A stretch of DNA of 64,000 nucleotides from Bacillus sp. 123MFChir2 (GTDB lineage Bacteria; Bacillota; Bacilli; Bacillales; Bacillaceae_G), in assembly GCF_000383235.1 (NCBI RefSeq), contig NZ_KB910926.1:86480-150479 (forward strand). Reading direction: 5' to 3'. Shown here piece by piece: positions 27,003-36,227 of this stretch. The position numbers and the translations under genes were made by a program. Each line of letters starts with the position of its first letter. The first letter of the stretch is position 1. The notes under the pieces were generated by a model that worked only from the letters and a program-made list of their open reading frames with translations, searched no databases and had not been told where the DNA came from.

Positions 27003-27085
27003 AAGAAAAGCGGAAGCGGCTTGTTCAGGCATGCCGACTAAGGTTCTTTCCCACAAAAAGGCATGTTTCCTTCTCGCGGGAAAGA
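27003..27085 (+). repeat. Family C repeat, second type (GCCGACTAAGGTTCTTTCCC variant)
   Basis: Begins with the same AGAAAAGCGGAAGCGGCTTG but continues GGCATGCCGACTAAGGTTCTTTCCCACAAAAAGG and GCGGGAAAGAG. The same second-type core recurs at about 28.06-28.17 kb and at the window end. Fused head-to-tail with the preceding copy. Confidence 0.75.
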
Positions 27086-27179
27086 GTATGGTAAATCGAT
27101 AAAGAGGAGCAAATAGCTCCAAATTTGAGACAAAATGAAAGGTTGGGATACCTTAAGTTCCAGATAGGAGGAAAAGAAT

Positions 27180-28055
27180 ATGCGTTTTGATGAAGCTTAT
27201 TCAGGTAAAGTGTTTATTAATAGTCATCCAAGTTTTGAAGATGCTGAAGTAGTTATTTACGGGATGCCAATGGATTGGACAGTAAGCTATCGTCCTGGTT
27301 CTCGTTTTGGCCCAGCACGTATTCGTGAAGTATCAATTGGATTAGAAGAATATAGTCCATATCTAGATCGTGAACTAGAGGAAGTTAAATATTTTGATGC
27401 GGGTGATATTCCGCTTCCTTTCGGTAATGCACAGCGTAGCTTAGATATGATCGAAGAATATGTAACAAAACTATTAGATGCTGGTAAGTTTCCGCTAGGT
27501 CTTGGTGGTGAGCACTTAGTGTCTTGGCCAATTTTTAAGGCGATGGCCAAAAAATATCCAGATTTAGCGATCATCCATATGGATGCTCATACAGATTTAC
27601 GTGAATCTTATGAAGGTGAGCCGTTATCTCACTCTACACCAATTCGTAAAGTGTGTGATTTAATTGGCCCAGAAAACGTATATTCTTTCGGGATTCGTTC
27701 TGGTATGAAAGAAGAATTCGAGTGGGCAAAAGAAGTTGGTATGAACTTATACAAATTTGATGTATTAGAACCATTAAAGAAAGTATTACCAACACTTGCA
27801 GGACGCCCAGTCTATGTCACAATTGACATTGACGTATTAGACCCAGCTCATGCTCCTGGTACAGGAACGTTAGAAGCTGGCGGTATTACATCAAAAGAAC
27901 TATTAGATTCCATTGTTGCAATTGCAAATTCAAATATAAACGTAGTTGGAGCAGACTTAGTTGAAGTAGCTCCTGTATACGATCACAGTGATCAAACACC
28001 AATCGCAGCAAGTAAATTTGTGCGCGAAATGTTACTTGGATGGGTGCAGAAATAA
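27180..28055 (+). CDS. speB: Agmatinase
   Basis: Manganese ureohydrolase that splits agmatine into putrescine and urea. Metal-binding motifs of the arginase fold: GGEH (109-112), DAHTD (135-139), SHSTP (150-154) and DIDVLDP (216-222). At 291 codons it is full length. GGAGG lies 10 nt before the ATG. It is separated from speE by two family C repeats, and another repeat begins exactly at its stop codon. Cotranscription with speE is likely but would run through the repeats. Confidence 0.95.
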   Translation: MRFDEAYSGKVFINSHPSFEDAEVVIYGMPMDWTVSYRPGSRFGPARIREVSIGLEEYSPYLDRELEEVKYFDAGDIPLPFGNAQRSLDMIEEYVTKLLDAGKFPLGLGGEHLVSWPIFKAMAKKYPDLAIIHMDAHTDLRESYEGEPLSHSTPIRKVCDLIGPENVYSFGIRSGMKEEFEWAKEVGMNLYKFDVLEPLKKVLPTLAGRPVYVTIDIDVLDPAHAPGTGTLEAGGITSKELLDSIVAIANSNINVVGADLVEVAPVYDHSDQTPIAASKFVREMLLGWVQK

Positions 28056-28190
28056 AAGCGAGGCCGACTGTTTAGGCCTGATGGCTAAGGTTCTTTCCTG
28101 CAAAAAGTGCTCTTTACTTTTTGGCGGGGAAGGTTCTTAGACGCAAAGGCCTAGGAGGCGCAGCTAGATAAAAATAAAAGCGAAGCCACC
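28053..28190 (+). repeat. Family C repeat, second type, after speB
   Basis: ATAAAAGCGAGGCCGACTGTT, GGCTAAGGTTCTTTCCTGCAAAAAG, GGCGGGGAAGGTTCTTAGACG and GCGCAGCTAGATAAAAATAAAAGCGAAGCC. The speB stop (TAA) is part of its first bases. Confidence 0.75.
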
Positions 28191-28232
28191 GAGTATTCTA
28201 GTTACTAAAATTAGGTGAAAAGTAAGCTTTCT

Positions 28233-28272
28233 AAAAAGGCTATTTCGAATGAATTCGAAATAGCCTTTTTTG
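28233..28272 (+). terminator. Strong terminator downstream of speB
   Basis: AAAAAGGCTATTTCGAAT, 2-nt loop, ATTCGAAATAGCCTTTTTT: a nearly perfect 18-bp stem and T-run. Confidence 0.9.
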
Positions 28273-28280
28273 TGTTGTTT

Positions 28281-28476
28281 TCATATGAATCCATTTTGAT
28301 TTTTCGACATATAGATTGCTGCTATATAGAAAAAAGGATTCTGCACTTGCTTTCTCCATTTGTTTAAACTTCGCATGTGGCAGAAAAGGGCCCTTACCGC
28401 TTCTATGCACGGCCAGATGCTCTTGCCCAATGAAAAAGAATGGTTTGATGTCGTTTTTAAAATTTCGATTTATATA
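28281..28476 (-). repeat. bcr1-like repeat, copy 5
   Basis: AATCCATTTTGATTTTTCGACATATAG, GCATGTGGCAGAAAAGGGCCCTTACCG, ATGCACGGCCAGATGCTCTTGCCC and GAATGGTTTGATGTCG, in reverse orientation. Confidence 0.85.
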
Positions 28477-28595
28477 GTTAACTTTCCTTACAATGATGTA
28501 AGAAAAGTGTAAGGAAAATCGATAGAGATTACCTTTTGTAAATTTTATACTGAGGATAATAATAAGGAAGCGTTATGTAAGAGGTGAAAAGCTTT

Positions 28596-28955
28596 ATGCG
28601 TATGATATTAAAAGTTGGAGCGGTATTTGCTATTTTATGCGGGGCAGGAGCCTGTTATTTACAAACAAAAACAGAAGGTGTGCAAGCTTTTATAGATAAC
28701 TTTTTTTCAAGTAAGGAAGTAAAGGCATGTTATGCTGTGACAAATCAAGGCGAGAAAAAAGGGGATTGGTATTTGTATGCCTTTACTGCTTATGATGGAG
28801 AAGGAAATAAGCAAGTTGTGAAGAAAATGATAAACCGTGAACTGCGACGTGGAGAATATTTGAAGATCTATGCAAAAGGTAGTCAAGGTCAAGGATGGGC
28901 TGAATTGCAAGAGAATGAAGTACCAACAAATGTGCTAGAAAAATTGAGAAAATAA
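28596..28955 (+). CDS. DUF1093 (YxeA-family) secreted/membrane-anchored protein
   Basis: A 119-aa protein with an N-terminal hydrophobic segment (residues 3-24), probably a signal anchor, followed by a small beta-rich domain of the YxeA family; function unknown. Its AGAGGTG site is 9 nt before the ATG. It stands alone between two bcr1-like repeats, downstream of speB, a place where B. subtilis has no such gene. The family assignment rests on the YAVTNQGEKKGDWYLYAF-like region and size. Confidence 0.7.
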   Translation: MRMILKVGAVFAILCGAGACYLQTKTEGVQAFIDNFFSSKEVKACYAVTNQGEKKGDWYLYAFTAYDGEGNKQVVKKMINRELRRGEYLKIYAKGSQGQGWAELQENEVPTNVLEKLRK

Positions 28956-28957
28956 TG

Positions 28958-29010
28958 AAAAGGAGCTGACCCAAAAGAGATGTAGATGTCTTTTGAATCA
29001 GCTCCTTCTT
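28958..29010 (+). terminator. Terminator of the YxeA-like gene
   Basis: AAGGAGCTGA / TCAGCTCCTT outer stem, with an inner AAAAGA/TCTTTT stem and a TCTT tail. Confidence 0.8.
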
Positions 29011-29022
29011 ACTATGTTCACT

Positions 29023-29228
29023 GATATATAAATACAAGTTGACTTTTTAACATCTAAGTCGCTGCTATGCAGAACAAAACGTGGCCACTACTTGCTGCCT
29101 ATCTTTGTTTTAAACTTTGCACGTGGCAGGAAAAGGAACTGACCGCCTCTATGCATAGCCAGTTGCTCTCGCCCACCGAAAAAGAAGAAGGTTTTTATGT
29201 TAGTTTTTCAATTTGCATCTATATATAT
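29023..29228 (-). repeat. bcr1-like repeat, copy 6
   Basis: TTTTTAACATCTAAGTCGCTGCTATGCAG, GCACGTGGCAGGAAAAGG, CTGACCGCCTCTATGCATAGCCAG and GGTTTTTATGTTAGTTTTTCAATTTG. It is bracketed by a 16-bp direct repeat (28955-28970 and 29252-29267). Confidence 0.85.
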
Positions 29229-29419
29229 CGGTGATTCGACATGTTAAGCACATGAAAAGGAGCTGACTAGTCCCTTTTCGCGTCAGCCACTTCCTATTAT
29301 TTCATAAGGTTGATGGTTAATTAGGAAAGAAAAATTTATAAATTGTGTTTGCAAATACAGCTTTCAGCAGACAGACACCACTGTTTTTTGATATGATAGA
29401 AAGAGTCTTTTATTTTTAG

Positions 29420-29500
29420 GAAAGCTGAAGTGGCTTGCTTAGAATGAGCGGAGAAGGAAGGCGAAAAGCCGTCAAACATTCTAGCCACTGGAGCTAAAAT
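29420..29500 (+). repeat. Short family C-like repeat before ywiB
   Basis: GGAAAGCTGAAGTGGCTTGC, TAGAATGAGCGGAG and CATTCTAGCCACTGGAGCTA keep the ends of family C with a shortened centre. The rest of the gap upstream (29230-29420) shows a second AAGGAGCTGAC hairpin and no gene. Confidence 0.6.
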
Positions 29501-29537
29501 ATGCTATACCTATAACATTTTGAAAGGTGTGCAAGAC

Positions 29538-29975
29538 GTGGAGAAGCAACTTGCAGGCTTACCAGTACAGGTTCACTTTGTAACGGAAATTCGTGAAGGA
29601 ACGCGAAAGGAAACTATTGCTTTTGATGCAAATGGTCTATACTATGTAAAGGGTCAAAGTACATATGTAACGTTTCAAGAACTGAACGAACAAGGCGAAG
29701 TGAAGACAATTATTAAAATCCAAGATGATCAAGTTCTCATTATGCGTTCCGGTGCTGTTTCGATGCGCCAAACTCATAAAAAAGGTGAGTGGACAACAGG
29801 GACGTATACAAGTGAGCTTGGAACGTTTGCATTGCAAACAAAAACAGATAACGTCCTTTTTAAATGGTCGGAAGAAAAGAAAAAGGGACAACTCTTTCTA
29901 ACGTATGCATTGCTTCTAAGTGAACAAGAAGCAGGCCGATATACAATTACCATTAATCTTAAGGAGGCACAATAA
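29538..29975 (+). CDS. ywiB: DUF1934 beta-barrel protein (YwiB)
   Basis: A 145-aa calycin-like beta-barrel protein of unknown function, conserved next to argS in Bacillus. GTG start ([14 protein letters not shown]) with AAAGGTGT 7 nt upstream is preferred over a TTG further up. The stop overlaps the argS ATG by one base, so translation of the two is coupled. Confidence 0.85.
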   Translation: MEKQLAGLPVQVHFVTEIREGTRKETIAFDANGLYYVKGQSTYVTFQELNEQGEVKTIIKIQDDQVLIMRSGAVSMRQTHKKGEWTTGTYTSELGTFALQTKTDNVLFKWSEEKKKGQLFLTYALLLSEQEAGRYTITINLKEAQ

Positions 29976-31645
29976 TGAACTCTTTAGAACAAGTAAAAGA
30001 ACTCATTAAAGAGGAAATTAAAGCTGCTGTAATAAAAGCAGAATTAGCAACAGAAGAACAAATTACAAACGTTATATTAGAAACACCGAAAGATAAAGCA
30101 AATGGTGACTTCTCTACAAATGCGGCAATGCAACTTGCACGTGTAGCGAAAAAAGCACCTCGTATGATTGCAGAAGAATTAGTTGCAAATTTTGATAAAG
30201 CAAAAGCTTCTATTGAAAAAATTGAAATTGCTGGCCCTGGTTTTATTAACTTCTATATGGATAACAGCTATTTAACAGATTTAATACCTACAATTATTAC
30301 AGCTGGCGAAGCATATGGTGAAACAAACACAGGTAAGAGCGAAAAAGTACAAGTTGAATTCGTCTCTGCAAACCCAACGGGCGACCTGCACTTAGGTCAT
30401 GCGCGCGGAGCAGCAGTTGGTGATACTCTATGTAACGTATTAGCAAAAGCAGGCTACGATGTATCTCGTGAATATTATATTAATGATGCAGGTAATCAAA
30501 TTCATAACTTAGCGCTTTCTGTTGAAGCTCGTTACATGCAAGCGTTAGGTTTAGAGAAAGAAATGCCAGAAGACGGTTACCACGGTGCTGATATTATCGG
30601 AATTGGTAAGCGCCTTGCAGAAGAATTCGGTGATCGTTACGTGCATGTAGATGCAGCAGAAAGCTATGAGTTCTATCGTCAGTACGGTTTAAAATATGAA
30701 TTAGAAAAGCTTCAAAAGGACTTAGGAAGTTTCCATGTGAATTTTGATGTTTGGTATTCTGAAACATCATTATATAAAAACGGTAAAATTGATGAGGCTC
30801 TTGCAGTATTAAAAGAGCGCGGTGAAGTGTTTGAAGAAGAAGGCGCAACATGGTTCCGTTCTACAACTTACGGCGATGATAAAGACCGCGTATTAATTAA
30901 AAACGATGGTTCTTACACATACTTAACGCCGGATATTGCGTATCATCGTGATAAATTAGAGCGCGGTTTTGATAAATTAATCAACATTTGGGGTGCTGAC
31001 CACCACGGTTACATTCCTCGTATGAAAGCGGCAATTCAAGCGCTTGGATACGATAAAGATACATTAGAAGTAGAAATCATCCAAATGGTACAACTATACC
31101 AAAACGGTGAAAAAGTGAAAATGAGTAAACGTACAGGTAAAGCTGTTACACTTCGTGAGCTTATGGAAGAAGTGGGCGTGGATGCAATGCGTTACTTCTT
31201 TGCGATGCGTAGCGGTGACTCTCATTTAGACTTTGATATGGACTTAGCAGTATCAAAATCAAATGAAAACCCTGTATACTATGCGCAATACGCACATGCA
31301 CGCGTATGCAGTATTCTTCGTCAAGGTGAAGAACTTGGTTTAGCTGCAGGAGGCGATGTTAACTACAAACTAGTTGCTTCTGAAAAAGAAGTAGACTTAT
31401 TAAAGAAACTAGGCGAATTCCCGGCAGCGGTTGCAGAAGCAGCACAAAAACGCCTGCCACATCGCATTACAAGCTATGCATTTGATTTAGCCGCAGCGCT
31501 TCATAGCTTCTACAATGCAGAAAAAGTATTAAACCAAGACAATGTGGAATTAAGTAAAGCTCGTTATGATTTAATGCGTGCAGTACGTATTACCCTTCAA
31601 AATGCATTAGCATTAGTTGGAGTATCTGCACCAGAGAAGATGTAA
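29975..31645 (+). CDS. argS: Arginyl-tRNA synthetase
   Basis: Class I aminoacyl-tRNA synthetase charging tRNA-Arg. The N-terminal additional domain is at residues 1-110. The HIGH motif is HLGH (139-142) and the KMSK motif is KMSKR in [19 protein letters not shown] anticodon-binding domain forms the C-terminus (from about 440). Length 556 aa is normal. No T-box leader was seen upstream of ywiB. AAGGAGG lies before the ATG inside ywiB. Confidence 0.96.
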   Translation: MNSLEQVKELIKEEIKAAVIKAELATEEQITNVILETPKDKANGDFSTNAAMQLARVAKKAPRMIAEELVANFDKAKASIEKIEIAGPGFINFYMDNSYLTDLIPTIITAGEAYGETNTGKSEKVQVEFVSANPTGDLHLGHARGAAVGDTLCNVLAKAGYDVSREYYINDAGNQIHNLALSVEARYMQALGLEKEMPEDGYHGADIIGIGKRLAEEFGDRYVHVDAAESYEFYRQYGLKYELEKLQKDLGSFHVNFDVWYSETSLYKNGKIDEALAVLKERGEVFEEEGATWFRSTTYGDDKDRVLIKNDGSYTYLTPDIAYHRDKLERGFDKLINIWGADHHGYIPRMKAAIQALGYDKDTLEVEIIQMVQLYQNGEKVKMSKRTGKAVTLRELMEEVGVDAMRYFFAMRSGDSHLDFDMDLAVSKSNENPVYYAQYAHARVCSILRQGEELGLAAGGDVNYKLVASEKEVDLLKKLGEFPAAVAEAAQKRLPHRITSYAFDLAAALHSFYNAEKVLNQDNVELSKARYDLMRAVRITLQNALALVGVSAPEKM

Positions 31646-31720
31646 TGAAGAAAATATCTATTTCGAAATAATATAAAAATATCTGATCAGTCGATGGACT
31701 GATTAGATATTAAAGAAATG

Positions 31721-31760
31721 AAGCAGCGCGCATCGACCCTCAGTCGATGCGCGCTGCTTT
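31721..31760 (+). terminator. argS terminator
   Basis: AAGCAGCGCGCATCGA / TCGATGCGCGCTGCTTT with a 7-nt loop, a very stable 16-bp stem. A weaker hairpin (ATCTGATCAGTC/GACTGATTAGAT) lies just before it at about 31679-31710. Confidence 0.8.
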
Positions 31761-31772
31761 GTAGTTACTTTG

Positions 31773-31864
31773 GATTTATCCCGCTATTCGAGGGCAGTAA
31801 TACTCCCGCCTCAAAATTCAGCGAGGATGAAGAAAACTCCACTGATTAAAGTTTTACTTTATAT
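31773..31864 (-). repeat. Family A repeat, internally deleted copy
   Basis: Reverse orientation: TTTATCCCGC, GGGCAGTAATACTCCCGCCTCAAAATTCAGC, then directly ACTCCACTGATTAAAGTTTTACTTTAT. The ~45 bp holding the second half of the inverted repeat in copy 1 are missing. Confidence 0.75.
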
Positions 31865-31880
31865 AACCGTGTGTTTTTGC

Positions 31881-32627
31881 TTATAGCGTTGTTAAAATAA
31901 TTGGTTCACCGCGAGTTACAACGATTGTATGCTCACACTGTGCAACTAGGCTTTTATCTGGTGTGACAAATGTCCAGTCATCATCACCGCGTTCGATAAT
32001 ATGATCTGCGCCCATTGATACGAATGGTTCTACTGCTAAGACAAGTCCGTCTTTTAAGAGAGCGCTATCCATTGGATCGAAATAGTTTAAAATATGGTTT
32101 GGTGCTTCGTGTAGGCTAATGCCAATGCCGTGTCCCGTTAAGTTTTGAATGACTGTATAGCCATTTTTACGAGCATCATTGGCAACTGCACGGCCAATTT
32201 GGTTTTGTTTTGCACCAGCTTTTACTTTTTTCATCGCTGCCCAAAATGCACTTTCAGCAGCAGCGCAAAGTTTTTCTTTTGCTTCGTCTTGCCCAAGAAC
32301 AAATGAAATACCTGTATCTGCATAGTAACCACCAAGTGCCGCAGATACGTCGACGTTTACTAAGTCGCCCTCTTTTAGAACGCGGTCTCCTGGGATGCCG
32401 TGCGCAACTTCTTCATTGACGCTAATGCAAGTTGTACCTGGAAAATTATATTCTTTTTCAGGTGCAGAAATAGCACCGTGCTCATCTAATACCTTCTTAC
32501 CAATTAAATCAAGCTCTTTCGTTGTCATGCCTGGCTTTGCTTGTTTTTTCATTTCCTCGCGAGCAAGCGCAACGATGCGGCCAATTTTTCGTAAGCCTTC
32601 TAAATCTTGTTCATTGCGAATAATCAT
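31881..32627 (-). CDS. map: Methionine aminopeptidase, type I
   Basis: Removes the initiator Met from nascent proteins; cytosolic dimetal enzyme. The 248-aa product shows the substrate His in NEEVAHGIPGD (about residue 76), the metal Asp pair in NVDVSAALGGYYADTG, a metal His in GHGIGISLHEAPNI-like sequence, and the C-terminal Glu in CEHTIVV. The ATG (MIIRNEQDLE) is chosen by homology; a GAGGAAGGA site lies about 13 nt upstream, a long spacing. B. cereus-group genomes carry more than one map; this is not the ribosomal-operon copy. Confidence 0.92.
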   Translation of the reverse strand: MIIRNEQDLEGLRKIGRIVALAREEMKKQAKPGMTTKELDLIGKKVLDEHGAISAPEKEYNFPGTTCISVNEEVAHGIPGDRVLKEGDLVNVDVSAALGGYYADTGISFVLGQDEAKEKLCAAAESAFWAAMKKVKAGAKQNQIGRAVANDARKNGYTVIQNLTGHGIGISLHEAPNHILNYFDPMDSALLKDGLVLAVEPFVSMGADHIIERGDDDWTFVTPDKSLVAQCEHTIVVTRGEPIILTTL

Positions 32628-32724
32628 GAAAACCACTGTCCTTCCTCGAATGTACATCTTATATGATTGTATCATGTTTATTTTTGTCCTGCTACTGACG
32701 TGGGAAGTCACCCATTTCAAGATT

Positions 32725-32753
32725 TCATGACATTTGTCATATTCATGTCATGA
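32725..32753 (+). promoter_or_regulatory. Inverted repeat upstream of yvfRSTU, candidate YvfU operator
   Basis: TCATGACAT (32725-32733) and ATGTCATGA (32745-32753) are exact inverted copies separated by 11 nt that contain a further GTCAT. The pair lies 70-97 bp before the yvfR start. A -10-like TACAAT at 32787-32792 has no good -35, as expected for an activated promoter. Confidence 0.55.
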
Positions 32754-32821
32754 CGTATCGTACTGTTTTCCAGCTCTTCCAATTTATACAATATAAATGT
32801 AAGAACGACGGAGGTGGAGAA

Positions 32822-33724
32822 ATGAAGCAAATAATTGAAGTAAACGGTGTTTCAAAAACATTTAAACATAAAAAAGCAGTCAATAACGTTTCATTTACAG
32901 TAGCGAAAGGGGAAATCGTTGCATTACTTGGCCCAAACGGAGCTGGTAAAACGACAACTATTTCGATGATGCTCGGATTAAGGGAACCCTCAGAAGGAAA
33001 CATTTCAATCTTTGGTAAGAGCCCAAAACACCGAGATGTTCGCAATCGCCTAGGAGCAATGCTACAAGAAGTGAGCGTCATTGATAGCGTGTCAGTAGAA
33101 GAAGCAATTGACTTGTTTCGTAGTTATTATACGAATCCAATTGCAAAAGAAACATTACTTCAGCTATCTAATTTAGCATCAGAAAGAAAAGAGCAATGCG
33201 AAAAGCTATCGGGCGGTCAAAAAAGACGTTTAAATTTTGCGCTCGCACTTGCCGGAAATCCTGATTTGCTTTTCTTAGATGAACCAACAGTAGGGATGGA
33301 CATTACGTCTAGAAAAAGCTTTTGGGATACAATTCGGAAATTAGCGGATGAAGGAAAAACAATCATTTTAACGACCCATTATTTAGAAGAAGCGGATGCA
33401 TTAGCAGATCGGATTTTATTATTTGGTAACGGCAAAATCATTGCTGATGGTACGCCAGATGAAATGAAAGCAACGATTTCTCAAAAAACAATCTCGTTTT
33501 ATGTAAAAGAGGAATTGCCAACGAGTATGCTTCGCAGCTTACCTCACGTTACAAGTGTTCAGTGGCATGAAAAACGTGTGGTGCTGACAACAGATGATAC
33601 GGATACTACGCTTCGAGAAATTTTTTATAAAAACTTACCTGTTATGGATATTGCTGTTGAGCGCGGCAGCTTGGATGAAGCTTTTGAACAATTTGTCGCA
33701 AATCAGAAGGAGGAAATCGCATGA
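32822..33724 (+). CDS. yvfR: ABC transporter ATP-binding protein (YvfR-like)
   Basis: ATPase of a two-gene ABC exporter, 300 aa. Walker A GPNGAGKTT (about residues 38-46), signature LSGGQKRRLNFA, Walker B LLFLDEPTVGMD, followed by a ~80-residue C-terminal extension typical of DrrA/NatA-type exporters. GGAGGTGGAG precedes the ATG. It overlaps the permease gene by 4 nt and heads an operon with a sensor kinase and regulator, the yvfRSTU order of B. subtilis. The exported substrate is unknown. Confidence 0.9.
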   Translation: MKQIIEVNGVSKTFKHKKAVNNVSFTVAKGEIVALLGPNGAGKTTTISMMLGLREPSEGNISIFGKSPKHRDVRNRLGAMLQEVSVIDSVSVEEAIDLFRSYYTNPIAKETLLQLSNLASERKEQCEKLSGGQKRRLNFALALAGNPDLLFLDEPTVGMDITSRKSFWDTIRKLADEGKTIILTTHYLEEADALADRILLFGNGKIIADGTPDEMKATISQKTISFYVKEELPTSMLRSLPHVTSVQWHEKRVVLTTDDTDTTLREIFYKNLPVMDIAVERGSLDEAFEQFVANQKEEIA

Positions 33725-34455
33725 GAGCGTTTTGGATGCAATGTAAAATAGAAATATTACGTACGTTTCGAAATAAATTATTTATCTTTTTTTCATTATT
33801 AATGCCAGTTATGTTTTATTACATTTTCACAAACGTGGTGTCAGTGCCACAAAACGGAGATGCATGGAAGGCACATTATTTAATTTCAATGGCTACTTTT
33901 AGTATTGTGGGAACAGCGCTCTTTAGTTTTGGTGTTCGTCTGTCACAAGAAAGAGGGCAAGGATGGACGCAGCTTTTACAAATTACACCGCTGCCAGAGG
34001 GAGTATATTTATCAGCAAAAGTTATTGCTCAAACGGTTGTAAATGCTTTTTCAATTGTAGTTATTTTCATCGCAGGTATCGTTATTAATGATGTACAGTT
34101 AACAATTGGACAGTGGATTAGCGCGGGGTTATGGTTATTGATTGGTGTTACGCCATTTTTAGCACTTGGAACGGTGATTGGTTCGATTAAGAAAGCTGAT
34201 GCTGCTACGGGACTTGCGAATATGTTAAATATGTGTTTAGCGATTTTAGGCGGCTTGTGGATGCCAATTGAAGTGCTTCCGAAGACGTTAAGAAGCATCG
34301 GAGAATGGATGCCGACATATCATTTTGGAAGTGGAGCTTGGGACATTGTTGCTGGAAAAACAATTGGCTGGGAAAATGCAGAAATTTTAGGAGGTTATTT
34401 TATCGCTTTTGTTGTACTATCGGTATATATAAGAAAAAGACAGGAAGCGGTATAA
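33721..34455 (+). CDS. yvfS: ABC-2 type transporter permease (YvfS-like)
   Basis: Membrane subunit of the exporter, 244 aa with six predicted helices in the ABC-2 arrangement; a re-entrant GGLWMPIEVLPKTLRSIGEWMPTYHF-type segment lies near residues 180-205. It overlaps yvfR by 4 nt (ATGA) and is followed within 1 nt by the kinase gene, so all four proteins are probably made together. Confidence 0.88.
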   Translation: MRAFWMQCKIEILRTFRNKLFIFFSLLMPVMFYYIFTNVVSVPQNGDAWKAHYLISMATFSIVGTALFSFGVRLSQERGQGWTQLLQITPLPEGVYLSAKVIAQTVVNAFSIVVIFIAGIVINDVQLTIGQWISAGLWLLIGVTPFLALGTVIGSIKKADAATGLANMLNMCLAILGGLWMPIEVLPKTLRSIGEWMPTYHFGSGAWDIVAGKTIGWENAEILGGYFIAFVVLSVYIRKRQEAV

Positions 34456-34456
34456 A

Positions 34457-35584
34457 ATGATGGAAAAGAAGCAGTTTGAACTCTTTCCAAAGCATATGGG
34501 AATTTTCCCTTATATATGGCTTGTATACTTGTTGTATCCTCTTTACAACTTGATGGGGCAATCAGGGTGGAAATTGATATTAGGAGGCGGAATGCTAATA
34601 ATCTTTCTTATTGCATACCGCCAGCTTTATTTTGTGCCAAAAAATTTTGTTATGTGGGCTTGTATTCAATTGGTGATTACATTCTTATTTGGTACATTTT
34701 ATGACCTATCTATGATTTTCTTTGGATTCTATACAGCAAATGCAATGGGATTTGCAGCAACAAAAAAACAATTTCGATTGTTATTTTTCCTTTTAATCGT
34801 AATGATTGGTTCGTTTATGTTGGTGAACATGCGTGAGTTTACAAACGCGTCTGCTATAACTACAATTCCGATGTTTATTTTAATGATCGTGACACCGTTT
34901 GGTATGCGGAATTTTAACCAGAAAAAAGTATTAAGAACACAATTAAGTGAAGCAAATGAACAAATTCGCGATTTAGTAAAGCGCGAAGAACGACAACGTA
35001 TTGCAAGAGATTTACATGATACGTTAGGACATACGTTATCGCTTATTACATTAAAAAGTCAGCTTGTTGAAAAGCTTATTGTGAAAAATCCAGAACGAGC
35101 TTGTTTAGAGGCGAAGGAAATTACGCAAACATCTAGAACAGCGTTAAAACAATTGCGGGAATTAATTTCTGATATGCGGATGATTACCGTCGAAGAAGAG
35201 CTAGAGCAAGTGAAGGTGATTCTTCAAGCTGCTAGCATATCGCTTGAGGTGCAACTGGAGGCGAGTACGGATGTATTATCACCGTTAGAACAAAACATTG
35301 TAGGGATGTGTTTGCGTGAAGCGGTGACCAATATTGTGAAGCATAGTAAAGCAACAGAGTGCACGATTACATTATTTGAAGAACAAGGGAAATTGATCGT
35401 GAAAGTAAAGGATAATGGTGTTGGGTTACAAAAAAATCACGATGGGAATGGTATTCTTGGCATGAGGGAGCGATTGGCTCTTATTGATGGATTACTTAAA
35501 TTACATGATGTTCATAATGGAACGATGTTAACGATACGTGTTCCAATTGTCATACGAACAGGGAAAGAAGGCGCGCGTGCATGA
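34457..35584 (+). CDS. yvfT: Sensor histidine kinase (YvfT, DesK-like)
   Basis: NarL-partner type (HPK7) membrane kinase of 375 aa. The first ~150 residues form about five membrane helices with no large extracellular domain, similar to DesK. The HisKA_3 segment RIARDLHDTLGH places the phospho-His at 187. The ATP-binding domain is seen in CLREAVTNIVKHSKA and VKDNGVGL...GILGMRERL. Probably senses membrane state or the substrate of the adjacent exporter (inference). It overlaps yvfU by 4 nt. The start could be either of two adjacent ATGs. Confidence 0.9.
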   Translation: MMEKKQFELFPKHMGIFPYIWLVYLLYPLYNLMGQSGWKLILGGGMLIIFLIAYRQLYFVPKNFVMWACIQLVITFLFGTFYDLSMIFFGFYTANAMGFAATKKQFRLLFFLLIVMIGSFMLVNMREFTNASAITTIPMFILMIVTPFGMRNFNQKKVLRTQLSEANEQIRDLVKREERQRIARDLHDTLGHTLSLITLKSQLVEKLIVKNPERACLEAKEITQTSRTALKQLRELISDMRMITVEEELEQVKVILQAASISLEVQLEASTDVLSPLEQNIVGMCLREAVTNIVKHSKATECTITLFEEQGKLIVKVKDNGVGLQKNHDGNGILGMRERLALIDGLLKLHDVHNGTMLTIRVPIVIRTGKEGARA

Positions 35585-36183
35585 TTCGAATTATTATTGC
35601 AGAAGATCAACGTATGCTTCGCGGAGCATTAGGAGCTTTACTGGATTTAGAGGATGACATTGAAGTTGTTGGACAAGCGGAAAATGGAGAAGAGGCTTTG
35701 AAGCTAATTGAAACATTACAGCCGGATATTAGTATTATGGACATTGAAATGCCGATTCAAAGCGGGCTGGATGTTGCTGAAACGTTACGGAAGCAAAAAT
35801 TACCATGCAAAGTTATGATTTTAACAACATTTGCTCGTCCTGGTTATTTTGAACGCGCAATGAAAGCAAATGTTCATGGGTATTTGTTAAAAGATAGTCC
35901 GAGTGAAGATCTTGCAGCAGCGATTCGTAATGTTATGAATGAAAAACGAGAAATTTCTCCTGAGCTTATGTTTGGACTTTGGCAAGAGCAAAATCCTTTA
36001 ACAGATAGGGAAAAAGAAGTTCTTCTATTAGCGAAAGAAGGAAAGACGACAAATGAAATCGCCAAAACACTATACCTTTCATCTGGGACTGTTCGAAATT
36101 ATATTTCGGATATTTTAACGAAGCTAGATGCAAAAAATCGGATTGAGGCGATTGGAATTGCCGAGGAAAAAGGTTGGATATAA
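35581..36183 (+). CDS. yvfU: NarL-family response regulator (YvfU)
   Basis: Receiver domain with acidic pocket Glu8-Asp9, phospho-acceptor Asp54 in SIMDIEMP, Thr in ILTTFARPG and Lys in LLKDSP. The C-terminal LuxR-type HTH is LTDREKEVLLLAKEGKTTNEIAKTLYLSSGTVRNYIS. Length 200 aa. Likely activates its own operon through the inverted repeat upstream of yvfR, as described for DesR-type systems (inference). Confidence 0.92.
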   Translation: MIRIIIAEDQRMLRGALGALLDLEDDIEVVGQAENGEEALKLIETLQPDISIMDIEMPIQSGLDVAETLRKQKLPCKVMILTTFARPGYFERAMKANVHGYLLKDSPSEDLAAAIRNVMNEKREISPELMFGLWQEQNPLTDREKEVLLLAKEGKTTNEIAKTLYLSSGTVRNYISDILTKLDAKNRIEAIGIAEEKGWI

Positions 36184-36227
36184 AAAAAGATGTTTACCAA
36201 TGTGAATCGGTAAACATCTTTTTTTAC
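36182..36227. terminator. Terminator downstream of yvfU
   Basis: AAAAAAAGATGTTTACC / GGTAAACATCTTTTTTT with a 10-nt loop. It directly abuts the truncated 3' end of the nprB remnant on the other strand. Confidence 0.9.

Noticed and set aside
29230-29537. Possible T-box or other leader before ywiB-argS
   Set aside because: No T-box sequence, specifier stem or matching terminator was seen; the region holds a duplicated hairpin and a short repeat.
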